Source: Periplaneta americana (lineage: Eukaryota > Arthropoda > Insecta > Blattodea > Blattidae). From it: a DNA stretch of 64,000 nucleotides. Numbering within the stretch: position 1 is the first letter of the stretch; every line of letters starts with the position of its first letter. The stretch covers positions 111,293,001 through 111,357,000 of the forward strand of contig NC_091117.1 of NCBI RefSeq assembly GCF_040183065.1. The letters run 5' to 3'. Of this stretch, positions 22,277 through 33,513 are shown one piece after another. The position numbers and the translations under genes were made by a program. The notes beneath the pieces were generated by a model that worked only from the letters and a program-made list of their open reading frames with translations, did no database searches and was not told the origin of the DNA.

Positions 22277-23255
22277 GAGAGCAGAATTTAGGCAAAAACC
22301 TATTTTTTTTCCTTGATACATATAGGCTTGAGATTTAATATTTACATTTTCATGGAAATATAGGTATAAGTAAAGGGGTTTTATAGTGCCTAAAACTGTC
22401 TATTTCGATGTAAGTGCCTATTTTTAAGTTTTTTTTTTATTATTATTTTTTTTTTTAATTTTTGCATCATTTTTTGTAACTGTTTACTCTTTTTCTTAAC
22501 ATCCTGTACCGTTTACATTCCAAGACGGATAACAACTCCTTTCTAGCAGTGAACAACACAATAGAGAAGTATGTCCGGGCCACCCCTTCTCATTCTTACA
22601 ATCATTCAATCCTAAAATTCAAACTTTCAGTCAACCTGGTAGCATAGTCGGTATAACGCTGGCCCTCTGTGCTCGAGGTTCCGGGTTCAATCTCGACCCA
22701 GGTGAATGGATTTAAGTGTGCTTAAATATGACAGGCTCATGTCAGTAGATTTACTGGAATGTAAAATAACTCCTGCGGGACAAATTATTATTATTATTAA
22801 ATTTTCCTCTCTTTGTCAGCAATTTAACACAAACTCGCTAGGTTGTATCCGAATAAGCATTCTCTTACTTTCCAAGACAGATAACAACCCATTCCTTTTT
22901 TCTCACCATCTGTAAGTACAGCAATGAGCGACACAATAGCCACAATAGGTGCTGATAATCTACTGTGAAGCAAACTATGGAAATGTGATTGGTGAATGAA
23001 AAACACTAACTTAAATAAAGAATGTCTTCATTTTGTGTATGCATGTGTACCCTTGTAAAATGTGAAATGTGTGAAAGTTTCTTTTAATCCTAGAATTTTG
23101 CATTAAATAAATGTTGAATTTTATATTAGCGACATTTTTTAACAAAATGAAAAGCCTATTTTTTTATTTTATAGAGCCTAAATAAAGGAGTTTAAGAGGC
23201 TATTTTAGGCGCCTAAAATGCCACTTTTTAGGGCCTAAAATTCCGCTCTCTACTT
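22277..23255. mobile_element. MITE-like element with AGAGAGCRGAATTTTAGGC inverted ends
   Basis: The left end AGAGAGCAGAATTTAGGC and the right end GGCCTAAAATTCCGCTCTCT are inverted repeats with one or two differences. The motif GCCTAAA/GCCTATTTT recurs subterminally (about 22400, 22425, 23150, 23172, 23205-23230). A SINE copy lies inside. Flanking TA or longer duplications are not certain. No coding sequence is present, so this would be a non-autonomous DNA element of unknown superfamily. Confidence 0.7.
22632..22795 (+). repeat. tRNA-derived SINE, family 3, in the MITE
   Basis: It has an A-box-like TGGTAGCATAGTCGGTATAA and a B-box-like CGGGTTCAATCTCGACCC, followed by TTAAGTGTGCTTAAATATG, ACAGGCTCATGTCAGTAGAT and CTCCTGCGGGACAAATTATT. 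The same order, better conserved, is at 42632-42845. Confidence 0.8.
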
Positions 23256-23509
23256 ATTATTTATTAATATATGGTTGAAACTCGTAAGAATCAGAAATTA
23301 TTATTATTTTTTTTGTGAAAAACTGTGACATAATATAGAACATCTGACTACATATTTGGAATCAGCGACTTCAAATTATGTAAAATCAGTCAAAACATTA
23401 GGTCAACAGAAAAAAAAAAGTTCACATGTAGACCAGTGAAATTAATATATTTAGTGAGTTATTTTACTACGCTGTATCAACATCTCAGGTTATTTAGTGT
23501 CTGATTGAA

Positions 23510-23672
23510 ATGAAGGTAATGATGCTGGTGAAATGAGTCTGGGGTCCAGCACCAATAGTTATTCAACATTTGCTCTTGAGGGAAAACCCCGGAACAAAAA
23601 CCCCCAACCGGGATTCAAACCCGGTCCACCTGGTTTCACAGTCAGACATGCTAACAGTCACTCCACAGGTGT
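23510..23672 (-). repeat. tRNA-derived SINE, family 1
   Basis: The minus strand starts ACACCTGTGGAGTGACTGTT, with the B box CCGGGTTTGAATCCCGG, then GTTTTTGTTCCGGGGTTTTC and the body containing GCTGGACCCCAGACTCATTT. It is the same family as 57035-57264. Confidence 0.85.
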
Positions 23673-24239
23673 AAACTGCAATTAATATTAATAAACTAAC
23701 AATATTAATAAGTAAAATTCCTCACCACAATCAAAACAGATGCTGAAGTGTTTTCGTTACTCTTGAAGACAGAGTTCGACCTGTTTACACTTACTGTATT
23801 TGCTAAAATTTTAACTAATACATCTTCATTAATTGATACAACATAATTAGTTATTTCATTATAAAATGATAGCCTACTACTTCTTGTAGACTGTAGATTT
23901 CCCCAGATTATTTCTTGTGGGTGTGGAAAAATCTAACATATACAAGAACAATCTAAAGACAATCAGACACTTTTAATTCATGAACCACTGTAAATTTATA
24001 TGAGTGTAACTTAAGTACTCTTGTTACAGTCTTATGTGCTATTTGCAAAAAACATATGTCATAGCATAATGTGCTGTTGTCACATCTAGCTGAAATCACA
24101 TTTTCATCTCTTTATTCAGTGGTAAATCATATAGAAAATCCATTACAAAGCTGTCCAACAATTAGCCAAATGTGTATTGCTCCATATTTCTGTAACAAAA
24201 AATATGGCCTCATAATCATACTAACTAATATCCACACAG
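23673..24239. other. AT-rich DTL intron DNA
   Basis: No recognisable coding sequence, inverted ends or tandem repeats. It may include the rest of the transposon whose transposase fossil follows. Confidence 0.45.
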
Positions 24240-24650
24240 CACCATTACTTTTTAAGCACTAGAGTTAATGAATTCACACATCCATCATGGGTTTTCTTTG
24301 GACCAATATCGAGCATTTTGTGTAGGCCTATAGCATACCCATCCAGAAAGAATAGCCATTCGTTATCAGATAAAACATGTCAATGGAAGAATTCGTCAAT
24401 AAGCAAACACTGCATGATCCAGTTGCAGTAAGCTCGCCTCTTCCATGGATCATCATCTTGCATTGTGTGTATATGTTACAATTTGTAGGGGTGGAAATAT
24501 GCCCATTTCAATTTTCTGGAAACAGATTCTCTACTAATACCACTCTCTTGAGCCACATAGTGTGTTGTCCTTTCAGGGTTGACTGACATCTCTGCAATCA
24601 TGTCAAGCACACTAAACACTGTTTTAAAGTTATGTAATAAACTGGCTATA
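24240..24650 (-). pseudogene. IS630-type transposase fragment, N-terminal to central
   Basis: The minus strand reads, across frames, MIAEMSVNPERTTHYVAQES, FHPYKL, IHTMQDDDPWKRRAYCNWIM, LLIDEFFH and HVLSDNEWLFFLDGYA. This follows the HTH-to-catalytic order of the IS630/mariner-type family: SVARExGVSRxSVxRIL, FHPYKxxxVQEL, DYxxRxxYCxW, then the TDEATFHLNG block. In that last block the first catalytic Asp-Glu appears as SDNE. It differs in lineage from the copy at 18874. Several frameshifts are present. Confidence 0.65.
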
Positions 24651-25029
24651 CATTGGTGTGATGGTTTTGGAATGTCTGGATGATGACGTGAGACTCAACT
24701 GCATCCTCCCTTATTCTGTGATTGTTCCTACATAGCAGTACTAGCTCCATTCGCTGTTGAAGAGTCAACTCGATCAATATCAATTACAACTTAAAATAAT
24801 AATGATCTCTCCTTCAGTTTTCAATAACTACGAGTGAATGAAACAGAACACAAACTGCAGTATTGTTGTTTACCATGGCCTACTTCACAGTTAAATCACA
24901 AAACATAAATATAAACGAAAGATAGCACCCACCTCCAAACTGAATAATACATTCCATTTGACAAGTGACTTTTGTGTCACACAGTACAATGCTGCAAGGA
25001 ACTACTGAATAAAGTAATTATTCATTAAA

Positions 25030-25335
25030 CTAGTCGTACCCGTGCGCTCCGCTGCACCCGTTAGAAATAAATATAAAGTAATTACATAATTAAAATAGGA
25101 CATTTGATCCAGAGAACATTCGTGTTTGACAGAAGGATAAATCGTTTAATATGTTACATACTTAATTTAAATTGTATTTAAAATGCGATCATTTTGATCC
25201 AGAGACACTCATTTGGTTCAATGACAATTCCTTTAACATGTTTCTTAATTGTTATTACCAATTATTTTTGGAAAAGCAAAAATTAACAGAAAAATTTTGG
25301 CTACAGATTTATTATTATATTATATTATATTATGT
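25030..25335 (-). mobile_element. Mini-Helitron, copy C1 (both ends, interior deleted)
   Basis: On the minus strand the 3' end is intact: hairpin GTGCAGCGGAGCGCAC, spacer GGGTACGA, CTAG, then T. About 225 bp of 3' region is joined near 25255 to the 5' 75 bp (AATCTGTAGCCAAAATTTTT). The 5' tip has turned into a TAATA run. This is a 0.3-kb deletion derivative of the same family as copies A-D. Confidence 0.75.
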
Positions 25336-25619
25336 AAAAAGTGTGTTGATAACGGATGTACTCGAATTAGAAAGTTTTTACTTTGTTGTGGGAGCTCTTG
25401 AATCTCAGGAGGAACAACTTTTACAACAGCGCAACATAATCTGCTTGGCACATTATCCAATTTTTTTGCATTGCATTTATTGCATATGTATTTTATGTAT
25501 TTTAACACGATTCAATTGAGCATAGTTAAAATTTGAATTATAAAATAATGGATTGCTAAGCTAACGTACTATTACTGCATACTAAATCAATACACTCTCG
25601 TTGTTCGTTAATTCTCTGA
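25336..25619. other. Unassigned AT-rich DNA between two Helitron copies
   Basis: It contains short frames only and no recognised motif. Confidence 0.4.
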
Positions 25620-26422
25620 GATAAAAATGAATATGTTCATAAACATTATTATAAGAAATACAGGAAATGAATATACAGAATAACCTATCAAGTTTTCTGT
25701 GCATAAGAAGCTATTTTAATCTTACCTGTCCTCAATTCACTCACAAGTTACTGTAATAACATTATAGCATTATGTCCATCCAGAGAAACTACACTTTCCA
25801 ATGATGAAATAATAATTAATTATACAAATCGGTTAATTTAGCTTCCGATATTACTTCATACAAACACAGAAACATTCTCTGTAGGCTATCTTTCATAGCT
25901 TTCGATTGTTGCTGTCCAAGGCCCCTCATAGACGAAGTCATTTGTTTTTTATTTCATCATACGGCCTTAGATGGCAGTTATTTTAATTTTAAAACTCATT
26001 TATCTCATTAAATATCAGTTTTACCAAAATTTTTCGAGGAATAAAACTTATCAGAAATCATTTTTAAAGAAACTTTTGTTATGTAACATATTTCACAAAA
26101 ATCAATAATAAGCGAGTTATTTCGATTTATTTAATTCAGGCCCCCTTATAACCCCCTTTTAAATAACGTATTTTGAATGCCATATAGTCTATAATCTAAG
26201 TTACAACGAACTTAATTTATATTCCAATTTTCATCGAAATCGGTTCAGCCATTATCGCGTGAAAAGGTAACAAACATACAGACAGACAGACAGACAAACA
26301 AAAATTTCAAAAAAGCGATTTTCGGTTTCAGGGTGGTTAATTATATATGCTAGGACCAATTATTTTTGGAAAATCGAAAATTACCAGAAAAATTTCGGCT
26401 ACAGATTTATTATTAGTATAGA
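25620..26422 (-). mobile_element. Non-autonomous Helitron-like element, copy C2 (5' part)
   Basis: The 5' terminus on the minus strand is the best in the window: TCTATACTAATAATAAATCT, then GTAGCCGAAATTTTTCTGG. The internal order matches copies A and B: CAGA/TGTC-type run, CACGCGATAATGGCTGAACC, GGGTTATAAGGGGGCC, and TCAAGTTTTCTGTGC-side sequence near 25700. The 3' half is lost. Confidence 0.75.
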
Positions 26423-26841
26423 TGTATTTATACATGCTGCAGAGTCCCTTTTACTATAACATGAACAGTAAAGTAAATAATTACACCTTCTTCCGTAAGA
26501 ACTGATTCTAGTTCTATTGACGAATTTGACAGTTTCGTATTGAGAAATGTTTTGATGTAGTTGCATCAGTTCCTCTGGGAACATAATTAAAGACGCAAAT
26601 TCACTTATTCTTTGGAATAATTACATATTCCATAATTTACATAAGAATCTGCACTGTTCTGCACAAAGTCAAAGAATATGAATATGAATGAATATGTTCC
26701 ACTAGATGAGATACAGTGAAAACAACCAGCCGAGATATACGATATATGTCATAACAAGATCCAAGACCCAAATATAACGGAAAAAATTATCAATTTTTGT
26801 CATGTGCTAATAACTGACAATAGTTCTGTCTAAACAATTTA
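26423..26841. other. AT-rich DTL intron DNA
   Basis: No genes or repeats recognised. Confidence 0.45.
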
Positions 26842-27808
26842 TACAGAGTGTTTCCAAATTGATGGTAAAAAATTTAGGGACGGGGAGTAAAAATGAAGAG
26901 ATACGAAAAAGTTCCAGTGAACCTGGGTCTACAAATTAACCGTTTACGAGATAATGCCAATTTTTTTGCTAGTTGGGACCTCCAATGAACCGAGTGCCTG
27001 GTTATGGTAAAGTGACAACATTCATGTTTCGTATGTATTCCATTTACTTCTAAGTATGAGATAATATCAAAACAGACAATATGGTGAACGGTGAATAGAT
27101 GAGGATCTGTACCTAGATCACAGGATTTAAATCGTTTGGATTTTTGTGTATAGGGTTATGCAAAAAGGCTAGTTTACACAACAGACATCACCACACCTGA
27201 AGAATTGCAGCATCGGATTGTCGATGCCTTCCAGCAAATGAAGAATGACCCAGAATTGCTCGAGCACATTCTTGGGTCTTTGCAGAGAAAACTAACTAGA
27301 TGCATTCAAGTGCATGGTCAGTATTTTGAACACGTGCTGTAAAATTCTTCCATTAGCATGTTCATACTGAACTGTACTGTGTTTATCCAGAAACTTTACT
27401 GTTGTTCAAACAAAAAAGTTTCTTTTATGTATGTTCAATCACATTTCTGTAGTGTTAGAATCTAAAATTATGAATTTTAGTGTCTCGTGATTGATAAATT
27501 AAATAAAATTGTCAGAATTTTTGTTGGAATTAGTACTTAGAATTCAGCAGGCACCAACAGCACAAAATGGCATTATCTCGTAAATGGTTAATTTGCAGAG
27601 CCATGTTTACTGGAACTTTTCCGCTTCTCTTCGTTTTTAATTCTCAGCCCTAAATTTTTTACAATCACTTTTGAAACAACCTGTACAAAATGACATTATG
27701 TCGTGAATGGTTAATTTACGGATCCATGTTTACTGAAACTTTTCTGCTTCTCTTCGTTTTTAATTCTCAGCCCTAAATTTTGACCATCAATTTTGAAACA
27801 ATCTGTAT
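26842..27808 (+). mobile_element. IS630-type deletion element with inverted ends of about 115 bp
   Basis: The left end TACAGAGTGTTTCCAAATTG and the right end CAATTTTGAAACAATCTGTA are inverted repeats. The similarity continues about 115 bp inward (AAATTTAGGG, GAAGAGA, AAGTTYCAGT, ATTAACC, ACGAGATAATG). TA flanks both sides. The right repeat occurs twice in tandem (about 27570-27690 and 27692-27808). The only coding remnant is the transposase C-terminus at 27105-27342. Confidence 0.8.
27105..27342 (+). pseudogene. IS630-type transposase, C-terminal segment
   Basis: It reads SQDLNRLDFCV, GYAKRLVYTTDITTPEELQH, RIVDAFQQMKNDPELLEHIL and GSLQRKLTRCIQVHGQYFEH, ending VL and a natural stop at 27340. 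This is the last catalytic block (SPDLxPLDFxxWGxxKxxVY) and the C-terminal helices of the family. Only the stop at the WG position interrupts the frame, so this end is fairly young. The N-terminal two thirds were deleted. Confidence 0.8.
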
Positions 27809-27927
27809 AATTTTGTACCCAATCCTTAACAGCCACACTCGAAGCAACATTGCAATGTAGAATCACTAAGAAAACGTTTGTAATAATTTATATTTAATAA
27901 AACACTTAAAAATGCTAATATTAAGGA

Positions 27928-28545
27928 CTAACTATACCCGTGTGCTTCGCTGAACTTGTTAGAAATAAATGTAAAGTAATTACATAATTAAAATAGGACA
28001 TTTGGTACAGGGAACATCCGTGTTTGATAGAAGGATAAATCGTTTAATGTGTTGCTTAATTGAAATTGTATTTAAATAATTAAAATATTAATTTTTGTCC
28101 AGAGAGCACTCAATTGGTACAAGGATAATTCCTTTAACATATTTCTTAATTGTTACTATATGCAAATAATTAAAATAGGATCATTTAGTTCAGGGAACAT
28201 CCATTTTTGGTGCTAGGATAATTTGTTTAACATTTTTCTAAATTCGTCTTGAATGCAACCTTTAATAGTTCACTCCAAATTAATGTTAATATGAGTGGAT
28301 TGTGTACGAAGATAATTTTTATCTTGATTTCACTTTGCATCTTTTTTCTTTGTTAAGTTTATTTATACACGCTTTAACATCTGTGGTCATGCCGTATGTT
28401 TAGAATGTATATCCGTAGGCCGTTTGTACTCTTGTTGAGTTACTGTTTCTATAGTGTGTTGTAGATGGCTTGTGTTCATGTAACTGATTATAGATTCTGA
28501 TTAATATTTATTGTATTGGTAACTGAGATGGTGATGAATCATGGC
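27928..28545 (-). mobile_element. Non-autonomous Helitron-like element, copy D (3' part)
   Basis: The minus-strand 3' end reads AGCGAAGCACACGGGTATAG, TTAG, then T, a decayed hairpin plus CTAG. The interior matches the 3' 600 bp of copy A (CATGTAACTTATTACAAATT-like, GATGTTATGGCGTG-like segment). It stops where the LINE at 28.55 kb begins. Confidence 0.7.
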
Positions 28546-28633
28546 ATGTGAAATAGTAACAGTAAAATACTAATTTGAACTTGCATGGGCAAAAGTAAAA
28601 TGCCTGATACGTGAAAAAAATGTTGCTGGAGAA

Positions 28634-29883
28634 ATGTCAATGGTAGTACTGAAGGACATAACAACGAATGCATTTTCATTAGTTACCGGGAGTGATTGGC
28701 TAGGGTACAGTGATCATGTGTGGAAGCTGGAGACTCAATACTGGAAAAAGAATGGGTTTTTGGAAAACACTATAAATAAGGTCATCATTGCATTGAGGGG
28801 TGTCAAAAGTGATACTAGTGACTTGAGTGACTCACAATCAGATGAAGGAAGTGACGACACTGAGCTTGTCTGTCCACTGTCGGACAGCGAATAAGGAAGC
28901 TCAACTTTCATCATATCACATGGGTTAATTTAAAATCGTTACAATAATATTAGTTCAGTAACACTTTGCTCTTTTGTTTTCACAGATTACATGTTCATTG
29001 TTTGCAGATGTTAAGCATGTGAACAGTGAGCTGCTGTCTTCTGAGCTAAATAAACTCAATAAAAAAATGCTTACTGAAATCCTTGTGAGTAAAAGTGTTC
29101 CCTCCGATGTTTGTGAAGTGGTTAGTAAATACTTTCAACATTTCTTTCATCAAGAGGGAGAAATAGTGATACACAAGTGTAGTGGGCATGGCGCAATGCC
29201 GGGCTATGTGGGTAGTGTAGATAAAACATTATTACCTCGTGAGGTTGAGACGATTTATAAATTAATTGATCAACTGGATAAGAGAGTGAAAGATCAAGAG
29301 GTAATTACTGATCTCTTGAAGGACAAACAGGAATTATACAAACAAAGTTTAAAAAAAGAAACTACAAAAGAAGATAACATAACCTGTAAAGCAAACATCC
29401 CACGGAAATTGGTAAGCTACGAAAATGTATCTAAACCAAAAGTAAGTTCTATAAATCCAGTAGTAAACATAGAACCTGCGAGTAATTGTACGGATAAAGA
29501 GACAGAGCCACAGACACTTGGGCCAGTGTAGTTAGTTGGAATAAAAGAAAGATTAAGGAAATTACACATGGGGCTAATAATACATGCAAACTTAAGGCTG
29601 TAGAAAAGCTACCTCGAAGTAAAGCATTATTTGTAACGAGGCTAGAAATATAGAAGATTTAGTTAAAGAAAGTGGATATGAGCCTATGAAGATAAATAAA
29701 ATTAAAACCAAATATAACTTTTACTCCTCCTTTCACATTGAAGTGGAAGAAGAAAAGTTTAGTAGTCTGGCAGACCCTGAAATATGGCCCACTGGAGTGT
29801 TTGTGTCAGAATTTTATGGTCGACTTTATCCAAATCAAATCGCAAGAGATCCCAATGAAGATACTTCATCTGTGTCAGCCTGA
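28634..29883 (+). pseudogene. LINE ORF1: coiled coil plus RRM-like region
   Basis: Three frame segments. 28634-28894 is an acidic N-terminal part ending in a Ser/Asp-rich stretch. 28974-29531 has a charged helical segment (RKLVSYENVSK after IYKLIDQLDKRVKDQEVITD). 29540-29883 has LPRSKALFVTRL, ESGYEPMKINKIKTKYNFYS, SFHIEVEEEKFSSLADPEIW and PTGVFVSEFYGRLYP. The last segment resembles the RRM-like domain of Jockey/CR1-type ORF1 proteins, which bind element RNA. There are no zinc knuckles. I am unsure whether 28634-28894 belongs to ORF1. Confidence 0.6.
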
Positions 29884-29907
29884 CTTGAAGTTAGTTTAGG
29901 GCAGTCT

Positions 29908-30765
29908 GATAGAAACAATCTGACAATTTTTTATATGAACATACAATGTTTGAGAAACAAGTTGGAAGAATTAAACTTATACTTTAGTGATAAAGAGTTT
30001 AGTGAGGTTTGTTTCAGTGAACATTGGTTAATAAGTAGTGAAATAAGTTATGTGCAACTTGATGACTATTTTTTAGGAAATGCTTTTTGCCGAACTAAAT
30101 AAAAAAAATGGCAGTGTTGTAATTTATGTTAAAAAACATATAAATTACAAACAGATTGATGTAGGTCATATATGTGATGAAACAAATTTTGAGATGGCTG
30201 TAATTGAATTAAGTGATCATAAGCTGTTAATTGCTGCATTGTATAGGTCACCAGATAGCAGTGTTGATGTATTTTTAGAGAACATGGAAAAATGTCTAAA
30301 TTTCCTAACATCATTAAAGGGCGAGGTAGTAATCTGTGCCGACGTAAATGCTCATTTTCACATAACTTCTAATAGGCATTCAGCCTTTTGTTTGCAAAAC
30401 CTCTAAGTCAAGAAGGTTTTCATTGTGTAAATCGAGAACCTACACGAAATAATGCATCCCTGGATAATATAATAACAAATATGGATCAGAACAATTATAT
30501 GTGCTCTTTAGTTAAGAATAACATATCTGACCATGATGCACTAAAGTTTGTAGTTAAGTGTAACCCTAATGTAAATCTAAACAGACCTAGTATGATATTA
30601 ACTAGATGTTATACAGATTTGGGTATAGAAAAGAGGTCTTTGAAATTGTGTACTTTATTAGGCTCTAAAGGTAAATGTTGGTATTCCCCTAAATTACATA
30701 CTATGAAAGAAAAATTAATGTTACTACAAGATATATGTAAAAAAACTTGTGTGATAACAAAATAG
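29908..30765 (+). pseudogene. LINE ORF2, endonuclease domain
   Basis: Frames combine to LTIFYMNIQCLRNKLEELNL, SEVCFSEHW, GSVVIYVKKHINYKQIDV, LLIAALYRSPDSSVDVFLEN, EVVICADVNAHF, SLDNIITNM and NISDHDALKFVV. This is the AP-like endonuclease order (catalytic Asn, Glu-His-Trp, D-x-N, SDH), with GDFN changed to ADVN. It has at least three frameshifts. Such a domain nicks target DNA to prime reverse transcription. Confidence 0.8.
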
Positions 30766-30949
30766 TCGAAGATTATCTGGTTTCCTATAGGAAAGAGATA
30801 CAGGCTGAGAAACAAAAACCTAATGAAATGTTTATAAATAAAGCTGATAATAAATGTAGGGCAGCTTGATCAATAATAAATTCTATTGCTCAAAAAAGTG
30901 AAAACAAAAATAAGAATTGTGGAGATCTGCATCCAAATGTTTTAAATGA

Positions 30950-31518
30950 TTATTTTACAAAATCAGTAGGTAAAATCATCTCCAGTATACCTACATCATC
31001 AGAAGAAGCGTTAAATAGTCTTCATCACTCAAATATTCGAGTTAATGTCAATTTCACCTTAAGTGAGGTATCTTGTGAACAGGTCTTTGAAGCCATTTGT
31101 AAGTTAAATGATACTAAGAGTAAAGACTATTACGAGGTATCAGCCAACCTTGTGAAATCAGTCGCTAATAGTATAGTTATGCCATTGACTTACTGTATTA
31201 ATTTGTGTATACTACAAACTGTATTTCCAAATATATTAAAAATAGCAAAAGTTATACCTATATACAAGAAGGGTGACATTACATTGCCTAGTAGTTATCG
31301 GCCTATCTCCTTAGTGCCAATATTTAGTAAAATCTTTGAAATCTTGATAAAAGATCAATTCTATAGTTATCTTGAAACTAATAACTTAACCTTAAATCAG
31401 CAGTATGGTTTCCGTACTGGAAAGAGTACAGTGGCTGCAGTAAATTCCTTTTTGGAAACTGTATATCATGCATATGAAAATGGTTAAAGTACAAAGGCAA
31501 TTTTTTTTTACCTTAGTA
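30950..31518 (+). pseudogene. LINE ORF2, RT fingers (5' of insertion)
   Basis: It reads VTEQVFEAICKLNDTKSKDY-like text, then AKVIPIYKKGDITLPSSYRP, ISLVPIFSKIFEILIKDQFY and NQQYGFRTGKSTVAAVNSFL. These are RT motifs 0-2 of a Jockey/CR1-type LINE. It breaks at STKAIFFYLS, exactly where the 6.3-kb element begins. Confidence 0.85.
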
Positions 31519-32384
31519 GGGTCAGTCCATGAGAAAGAGGAAATTTTGTCTGTGGAAAGTTTTTTTCTCTCTTTTTAAAACCATGATTAATGTGTTCTTA
31601 AAACATCAAAGAATTCAAATTTTGAAGCTAAGTTGGTATTTTCAAGTTCATAAGTTGGCAGTATTGCCGTAAACACGGCTGACATCAGCTGCTTTTTACA
31701 TGGTTACAGTTGTGAATGTTTGAAGACACATTGCTAGTAAGTCCATATTAGAATGATGTTTTTTCTCTTATAATGTAATATTTCAGAGTATGATAGATTT
31801 AATTCCAGGTAGTTTCAAGATTTCAATCAAATTAAGAATACTTAAAATTGTTTTTGTTTTTAAAAAATGTAGTAGATAATGTCCCATACGTGACACAAAT
31901 GAGGTTAAGTTTAATTTTTTCCAGTTTCAATTGCTTCTATTGTTTAACACTTTGTATGTTAACAGTATTAAATGGAATCTTTGCTTTACCACAACTTTCA
32001 AATTATTTTAGCTCTTTATAGTTTTATTATTAAAAATTATTTACTGTCCCATAAGTGATATCACTATGAGACGGTGTGTGTACCTTACTTACATATAGGA
32101 GTACACATGCTTTTAATGTACTGGAATCTATAGATACTTATTTCATCTTGTAACGTTCCTTTGCAGATTTAATCAACTGAAATAAAGGGGATTGCACACA
32201 ATCTGTGAAGGATAGCAATATTTTAACAAGATAAGTGTAGGTCTTTTTGAAAAAATTAAATTAAGATCTTGTTTGAAGTTATTCATTTTGTATTTACTGT
32301 TAAACTATTTTACTTGTATTGTTATATTAAAATAAGAATGATTTTAAGAGGCAAGATAGGTTCAACAAACTGTATTTTTATAGT

Positions 32385-32965
32385 GTGATGGAGGAGTCTG
32401 CAAAGTCAACCAGTGCTTCCCGTATGGCAAAGATGAGAGCTCAACTGAAGACAGAAGATGCAGCAGGTTTTCTTGAAAAAGAACGCAAAAGAATTTCTGA
32501 ATTACGAAAAAAGAAAAAGTCAAAATTAACAGCAAAGCAAAAAGAACAATGTAGGAAATATGAAAGGGACAGGAAAAGGCTGCAAAGAGCAAAATTAAAA
32601 GAAAAACAAATGAGAAAGGAGAATCAGAATAAAAGTGGCAGTACTACACCAACATCAAGTACATCATCAGTATACATATGTAAGCAAACCTATGCAAAAG
32701 CTATTCATAAAACAGCACGTTCACTTCCTAAATCACCAAGGAAACAAAAGGCTGTTGTGGAAGGATTAGCTAAACGTGTTGACATGGAATTGTTCAAGAT
32801 AACTGAGGCCAATTTGGATGGAGTAGGTGATTGTGAAGATAACATATTAGTAAACCAGTTTTTCTTTCGTCCAGACACTGTTTACACTTGTCCTGGAATA
32901 AAAGATGTGATGACAGTCTGGAAAGATGGAAGGAAGGAAAAGCTACGAAAGTATTACTTAACTAT
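32385..32965 (+). pseudogene. N-terminal half of the DDE-like element protein
   Basis: About 193 codons. Residues 15-95 are very basic and probably helical (ARMAKMRAQL-type start, then ELRKKKKSKLTAKQKEQCRK), the N-terminus typical of a family of large unnamed invertebrate proteins. A Ser/Thr-rich linker follows, then QTYAKAIHKTARSLPKSPRK and VWKDGRKEKLRKYYLT. The frame is open until it meets the inserted PLE-type unit in YYLTM. The continuation is at 35767. Role inferred: DNA-binding N-terminus of a transposase. Confidence 0.6.
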
Positions 32966-33513
32966 GTGTTCGCGTAGCTTCCGCGGCTGGTGTACATGGT
33001 GTGTGGATAAGCTTCAGGGCTTCTACAGCGTTGTCTTGGTGTTATTGGCTGACGTTTCGACCGCTGTGTTGTGGCCATCTTCAGAGCAGTTGTTGGATAA
33101 GGAAATAGTCTGCCAGTACTTATAGGAGCAGTCCGCGATAAAATTAAGTTGGCTTTAATCAAACACGTTTTTCAATCTAAGTAGAATGTAATTTACCGCA
33201 TGTCAATGCGAGGCATGGTTCTTGAGTTACTGACTCCGCACAAATACTTATGACGTCACAGCCACTGAACTGGTGTGATAGCGTAGTAGGCCGAGAACAT
33301 CCCGAGTGCAGCGCTTTGTTCTCGCACCGTAATACACGTGAACAGAATTTCGGACTTAGTTGTGATTGAGTGAAGTTATATTTTGCTTTTCATTTAATCA
33401 TAAAACAGCACATACCAACGTTGTGGTTTTATGTAGGGCTATTTTCTTTTATATGAACGACTTTGAACTACAGTAGACTAAGCAGAAAAAATTGTATCGT
33501 AATACAGTTTAAA

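Noticed and set aside
31600..32340. Possible host promoter or UTR upstream of the 32385 frame
   Set aside because: The stretch is interior sequence of the DDE-like element with its subterminal motifs; no host promoter feature is visible.
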